Below, in pieces: positions 7,201 through 9,768 of a stretch of DNA of 9,768 nt (within the stretch, counting starts at the first letter, position 1; the number at the start of each line of letters is the position of its first letter). The position numbers and the translations under genes are program-made. The notes under the pieces were generated by a model. The model made no database searches. It saw only the letters and a program-made list of their open reading frames with translations, and was not told where the DNA came from. The DNA is from Bacteroidaceae bacterium (GTDB taxonomy: Bacteria; Bacteroidota; Bacteroidia; Bacteroidales; Bacteroidaceae): positions 1 through 9,768 of the forward strand of contig JAFZUB010000013.1 in NCBI GenBank assembly GCA_017618515.1, in the 5' to 3' direction.

Positions 7201-8878
7201 TGACTTCAGCGTCAACCCCAGCTCCATTCTGCTCGGCGAGACCACTTACCTCGTTGACAAGACACGCGGCAACGCCGACAATTGGTTCTGGACCCTCGAC
7301 AATGGCACGCGCGTACTCGCTGTCAACGGACAGAACTCATCCTATGTACCCCAGTATCCTGGCGTTTACGACGTGTCGCTTACCGTCACCAATGAGGTCG
7401 GCGGCAGGTCTGTCACCCAGAAGCGCCGCCTCTATGTCAGCAACGCCGATCCCAAAAACGCACTCAGCTTTGCAGGCGACCAGGCTGTCAGCTTCATCTG
7501 TCCGCTGGAGGGCAACTGCAAGACATGGAGCATCGACTGGTGGATGAACCCACAGCAGTACACCGGTGCAGGCGGCTTCGCCACAGCCAACGACTTCCTA
7601 CACATGGGCGGCGATGCTAGCGGAGCCTACAAGATAACCATCAACAACTCCACCATCATGTCCACCAGTGAATACATCATACTCAACGAGTGGCACCACT
7701 ACGCCATCACCTACAGCCTTGGCAATATACGCTTCTACCGCGACGGTGAGCTCATATCCTCGCCCGAGAGCAAGCTCACATACACCACTGGCAACTGGAA
7801 CGGACTCATGACCATCAGCGATCCCAAGAATCCCTACAAGGGACTCATCGATGAGCTGCGCATCTGGAACAAAGCCGTCACCGCCACTTCCATCAAGGGA
7901 TACGCCAATGCGCCTATCAACAATCCCGGCACCACCAGCGGACTCGTGCTCTACTATAACTTCAACGAAGGCCAAGGCAACGTTACCGACCACAGTGCCT
8001 CCAACCATATCGGCATACGCACAGGCTTCGGTCCCGACGGCGACGCATGGCCCCTTGCCACCGGCGTGTTCACCCTCGACCTTGCAGCCGTCAACAACGA
8101 GACTAAAGACGTGACCAGCACGTATCTCAAGAACTACGAGCGCCCGTTCATCTACGATGAAAACACTCAGGTCAACAACTACAGCTCCAACCGCTTCTAC
8201 GCCCTCAAGCAAGGTACCACCGACTCGCCCTGGCATCTCGCTGGGCAGACCACCGAAGGCAACGTCGTTACCGGAGTGCACGTTGACAAGAGCTACAACT
8301 TCGACTTCTCTCTGTCAACCACCTACTTCGGCTTCGCCAACCAGATCAGCAACCACCGCGCATGGCAGACCGTCACCCTGCCCGCAGGCAAATACCGCTT
8401 CTTCACCACACGCGGCAGCGGCAATGCCCTCAAGACCATCTATATGGTAGCGTCCGTCGGTAATGAGCTCAACGACAACAGCACACTCAGCAATGCCCTC
8501 GCCTACGGCAATGTGGTTGATAACGAATACATCGAGTTCACCATCGCACAAGAAACAGAGGTCAGCCTCGGCATGCTCTACAACCTTGAGAGCTACGACC
8601 GCTACAATATCTCCCGCTTCTCCCTCACACGTCAGGAACTCGACGTGACAGAGGCCGACGGTGAGACCAGCGTCTATGATGCCATCCGCAATGGCAATGC
8701 CGACGAAGTAACTCCGCGCGACGGCGGCGTCACCATCGCCTCCGAGGCCAAGCAGACCTTCCGCATCTACGACCTCAACGGCCGTTGCGTATTCAACGAG
8801 CAAGTGCAGGGTGTTCACTACATCCCCATGCCTGCCGGCGTATATGTTGCCAACGGCAAGAAGATAGTAGTGAAGTAA
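4286..8878 (+). CDS. Secreted C1 (papain-like) peptidase with FN3, two LamG-like, three PKD, jelly-roll and T9SS-like tail domains
   Basis: A complete 1530-residue protein. An in-frame TAG at 4268-4270 and the signal peptide (residues 1-26, TATA|QD) fix the start. Residues about 68-330 are a papain-fold domain: NQSGGSCGSAQAIG (82-95), His261 in YDHGLTICGYDD, and Asn297 in CNSWGASW. Cys88 is the probable nucleophile, but the usual Cys-Trp is absent. A DLDGNGVIG loop resembling a calcium site (275-283) lies between His and Asn. There is no long I29-type propeptide. Residues about 331-490 form an unassigned beta-rich region. An FN3-like domain follows (495-573), then LamG-like domain 1 (583-757, GTIDELRIW), PKD domains (about 803-882, 886-966, 970-1051) and LamG-like domain 2 (1056-1232, GLIDELRIW). 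Residues 1258-1450 look like a jelly-roll binding domain. The tail (1488-1530, FRIYDLNGR...PAGVYVANGKK) resembles a type A T9SS sorting signal. Expected role: extracellular or surface proteolysis, with the tail giving reach and binding. Substrate and activity are not shown. Codons end mostly in C. Confidence 0.95.
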   Translation: MKTLKTFALAALSILLLAGTIQTATAQDVDRSKYPDWRPFDPALQRQMPQRATKGKARSGSATQRPDHLNNALSMFYPPVFNQSGGSCGSAQAIGYIFTHDMNNMRNLDASYEENQYPSHFTWLFTNTDVPKYDMGVANGIPNVVNYGGRTHSNDFGYQVPEYYYFGWMQGYDKWFNAMHNRMTGFFYGPRFADDWYGAREQVKQWLWNHWGEEGYVEGGCVGIGVASGGTWENIPSTAINDELGVTGKKYVWRWGKTYDHGLTICGYDDRIEFDLDGNGVIGEEAKDEKGAWIICNSWGASWCNQGFIYCPYAHSYAMINESGTHTLPWATELYGYRHNYRPLRTIKILMDYDHRWELSLIGGMAQDTSRTTPERTTGFVHFTQSTKFDDNGVSPECPMLGRWTDGYHYEPMEFGYDLTDLGESFDKSKPIKYFLTIRTKTGGIGKGHFYKASILNYEYDKNNPIEIPFDIKTFEVNGGEKEITISVTVPGEALNPPLNAALNGNTLTWSTPEATTLPRNKYYIYKGGVLADSVGTSRNTYTVSDPSATYSVAAVYKYNNMQLVSEPSNNASAPVIIDNTDNKVLTLTQQGLLIPNVFTKKLYQATFEFMLNTNKLSAQNNKMGSADGDFFINATASGQISAGWSTKSGNDYATTSAGQLKNGKWTHVAVIVDCGTITIYTDGMRRKTVTSTNYSGVPAMGDFYVGLADGLMNGTIDELRIWKTARSLTEMFSGKDVAIANPAAMSDLLVYLPMDTFEEGGLTKVRDYASGLHATFVDDMATASYEVGTDNTILQGGKTTIAPSITASQDSAYAGTPVQYTAVAPLSCTAWQWSAPGAETTSFTTQAPYIIYNKDGDHTISLTLTNADGTTTQLEKAIYVRPAAKPVADFEIAEDTKDAGELFSFVNRSTGANATYKWALRGAETEIVQSTNATAVYDAPGTYTVILSATNASGTSTKSRRVTVKAAAPTPDFSVNPSSILLGETTYLVDKTRGNADNWFWTLDNGTRVLAVNGQNSSYVPQYPGVYDVSLTVTNEVGGRSVTQKRRLYVSNADPKNALSFAGDQAVSFICPLEGNCKTWSIDWWMNPQQYTGAGGFATANDFLHMGGDASGAYKITINNSTIMSTSEYIILNEWHHYAITYSLGNIRFYRDGELISSPESKLTYTTGNWNGLMTISDPKNPYKGLIDELRIWNKAVTATSIKGYANAPINNPGTTSGLVLYYNFNEGQGNVTDHSASNHIGIRTGFGPDGDAWPLATGVFTLDLAAVNNETKDVTSTYLKNYERPFIYDENTQVNNYSSNRFYALKQGTTDSPWHLAGQTTEGNVVTGVHVDKSYNFDFSLSTTYFGFANQISNHRAWQTVTLPAGKYRFFTTRGSGNALKTIYMVASVGNELNDNSTLSNALAYGNVVDNEYIEFTIAQETEVSLGMLYNLESYDRYNISRFSLTRQELDVTEADGETSVYDAIRNGNADEVTPRDGGVTIASEAKQTFRIYDLNGRCVFNEQVQGVHYIPMPAGVYVANGKKIVVK

Positions 8879-8896
8879 TCTGCAAAGACGCAGATT
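8877..8896 (+). terminator. Small hairpin overlapping the peptidase stop codon
   Basis: AATCTGC (8877-8883) and GCAGATT (8890-8896) are perfectly complementary around a 6-base loop, and the left arm includes the last two bases of the TAA stop. There is no U-tract after it. It is the first of two consecutive hairpins and may assist termination or protect the 3' end. Seven base pairs can occur by chance, so the functional assignment is weak. Confidence 0.35.
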
Positions 8897-8908
8897 CTAA
8901 TACACAAC

Positions 8909-8950
8909 AAATTCGCCGCCACTCTCTTGGGTGACGGCGAATTTCTTTTA
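8909..8950. terminator. Probable bidirectional intrinsic terminator between convergent genes
   Basis: AAATTCGCCG (8909-8918) pairs with CGGCGAATTT (8935-8944). After one C/A mismatch the stem continues with CAC (8920-8922) and GTG (8931-8933) around an 8-base loop. On the plus strand a T-rich run follows (TTTCTTTTATT, 8942-8952), suiting termination of the peptidase transcript. On the minus strand the stem is followed by TTTGTTGTG, a weaker tract, suiting the gene that ends at 8958. Its place in a 79-base gap between two convergent stop codons supports the call. Confidence 0.8.
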
Positions 8951-8957
8951 TTGCAAC

Positions 8958-9768
8958 TTACTTCTTTATTTTCTTCCCTTTCGCAATAATGATGGTCGTG
9001 TCAGTTGTGGCCTTCCGCCCCTGAACATCGTACACTTTATTATCTTTTCTCTGTTCTCTTTTCTCTATACTCTGTACGGCTGTCTCGCTCTCTATCTCGA
9101 AAGAGCCGGTAGCAAAGGGAGAGCCTTGGAAGGCTGTGCTTACTGCCTGCACGGCGTAGGTATAGTTGCCCTTGGGGAGAGTGAGGCTGACGGACTTGGC
9201 CTCATAGGCATTGCCAGCCGTGAGGGCCTTGCGACGACCAGTGGTGTAGTTGACCATATTGGTGCCTGCCACGATGGTGCCTGCCTCATTGAAGATGGCA
9301 TACTCGTAGGTTTCGTTGCCCTTAGCGGTAGCAGCAGGCTCCCACGCGAGGGTAACCACAGCTTCGTTCACCTCAGCGGGCTTGAGGGTGGGAGCATCGG
9401 GAGCATATACCTTCTTTGAGGGATTGACTGTGAGCGACATTATGTCGCCGGTGCCGTAGGTGAGACCCTCAATATCCACGGGCAGTTCGTTGTAGCCATT
9501 GCGGATATAGTCGATGGTGCCGTTATTGTCCACGTCCGTGAGTATGACGCTGTTGTTGTTGGAACCAATGGTGAGAATGGGCTCAGCCCATCCTGTGCCG
9601 TCCTCGAAGTTTATGCGTATCTTCGTGGCGCGCGAGTCGAGATTGACTCCGCTCTCCAGCTCTGTGTCAGAACGACCTGTCTCGATGATGTCGGTGAAGC
9701 CGTCGCCGTTCCAGTCAACCAGTGCACTGCTGCGCCAGCCCATGCATATATCATTGTTTTGCCAGGGC
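8958..9768 (-). CDS. C-terminal part of a secreted FG-GAP/FN3 protein with a short sorting-like tail (5' end missing)
   Basis: The frame stays open to the right edge: eight codons precede the Met at 9743-9741, so that Met is probably internal and the true start is outside the window. The 269 visible residues, numbered here from that Met, begin with FG-GAP/VCBS-type loops: VDWNGDGFTDII (9-20) and TDVDNNGTIDYI (69-80). Their Asp/Asn-rich pattern resembles the calcium-binding turns of beta-propeller blades. An FN3-like domain follows at about 113-218 (APDAPTLKPAEV..., TLAWEP, YTYAVQAVS). The end (YDVQGRK ... IIIAKGKKIKK) resembles a shortened T9SS-type sorting tail, with a charged linker (EKREQRKDNK) before it. 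FG-GAP proteins of this kind are usually extracellular adhesins or polysaccharide-associated; no catalytic residues are visible in this fragment. It converges with the peptidase gene and shares its terminator region. The CDS is well supported; the function is general. Confidence 0.9.
   Translation of the reverse strand, partial: PWQNNDICMGWRSSALVDWNGDGFTDIIETGRSDTELESGVNLDSRATKIRINFEDGTGWAEPILTIGSNNNSVILTDVDNNGTIDYIRNGYNELPVDIEGLTYGTGDIMSLTVNPSKKVYAPDAPTLKPAEVNEAVVTLAWEPAATAKGNETYEYAIFNEAGTIVAGTNMVNYTTGRRKALTAGNAYEAKSVSLTLPKGNYTYAVQAVSTAFQGSPFATGSFEIESETAVQSIEKREQRKDNKVYDVQGRKATTDTTIIIAKGKKIKK

Noticed and set aside
6692..7438. Tandem DNA repeat or CRISPR-like array in the PKD region
   Set aside because: The repetition is at protein-domain level only; the three PKD units are diverged at DNA level with no identical repeats or spacers.
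9741..9743. ATG at 9743-9741 as the true start of the right-edge gene
   Set aside because: The frame stays open upstream to the window edge, no signal peptide follows this Met, and it falls directly before an FG-GAP repeat, so it is most likely internal.

Overview
The window looks like chromosomal DNA of a gut- or rumen-type Bacteroidales bacterium, probably Prevotellaceae. The genus-level guess rests on family resemblance, not on a marker gene. Three signs support the phylum: TAnnTTTG-type -7 promoter elements in AT-rich intergenic DNA, start codons preceded by A-rich leaders without a Shine-Dalgarno sequence, and exported proteins carrying Bacteroidetes-type export signals. These signals are a C-K-D-E lipoprotein surface-export motif and C-terminal 'YDLNGR...PAGVYV.NGKK.VVK' tails like type IX secretion (T9SS) sorting domains.

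There are four protein genes and no RNA genes, mobile elements or CRISPR. From left to right: (1) positions 1-1905, minus strand, the first 635 codons of a secreted multi-module protein whose C-terminus lies beyond the left edge. It has two related beta-rich modules, each followed by helices, then a discoidin-like domain. (2) 2000-4087, minus strand, a complete surface lipoprotein with one clear and one divergent fasciclin (FAS1) domain and an unassigned beta-rich C-terminal region. (3) 4286-8878, plus strand, a complete 1530-residue secreted protein: papain-like (C1) peptidase domain, FN3-like domain, LamG-like domain, three PKD domains, second LamG-like domain, jelly-roll-like domain, T9SS-like tail. 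(4) 8958-9768, minus strand, the C-terminal 269 residues of a protein with FG-GAP-type repeats, an FN3-like domain and a short basic tail; its start lies beyond the right edge.

Genes 2 and 1 run in the same direction and may be co-transcribed, but a perfect 13-bp hairpin sits between them. Genes 2 and 3 are divergent and share a 198-bp AT-rich region with promoter-like elements on both strands. Genes 3 and 4 converge on a 79-bp gap with two hairpins, the second a good bidirectional terminator candidate.

All four products appear exported and are built from adhesion or glycan-binding folds around one peptidase-like domain. The most economical reading is a cell-surface adhesion/proteolysis locus acting on host or dietary glycoprotein. 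No substrate can be read from the sequence. I see no defence system, toxin-antitoxin pair or other self-contained novel system. The most notable points are the atypical catalytic motif of the C1 domain, its long modular tail, and the divergent arrangement with the FAS1 lipoprotein.
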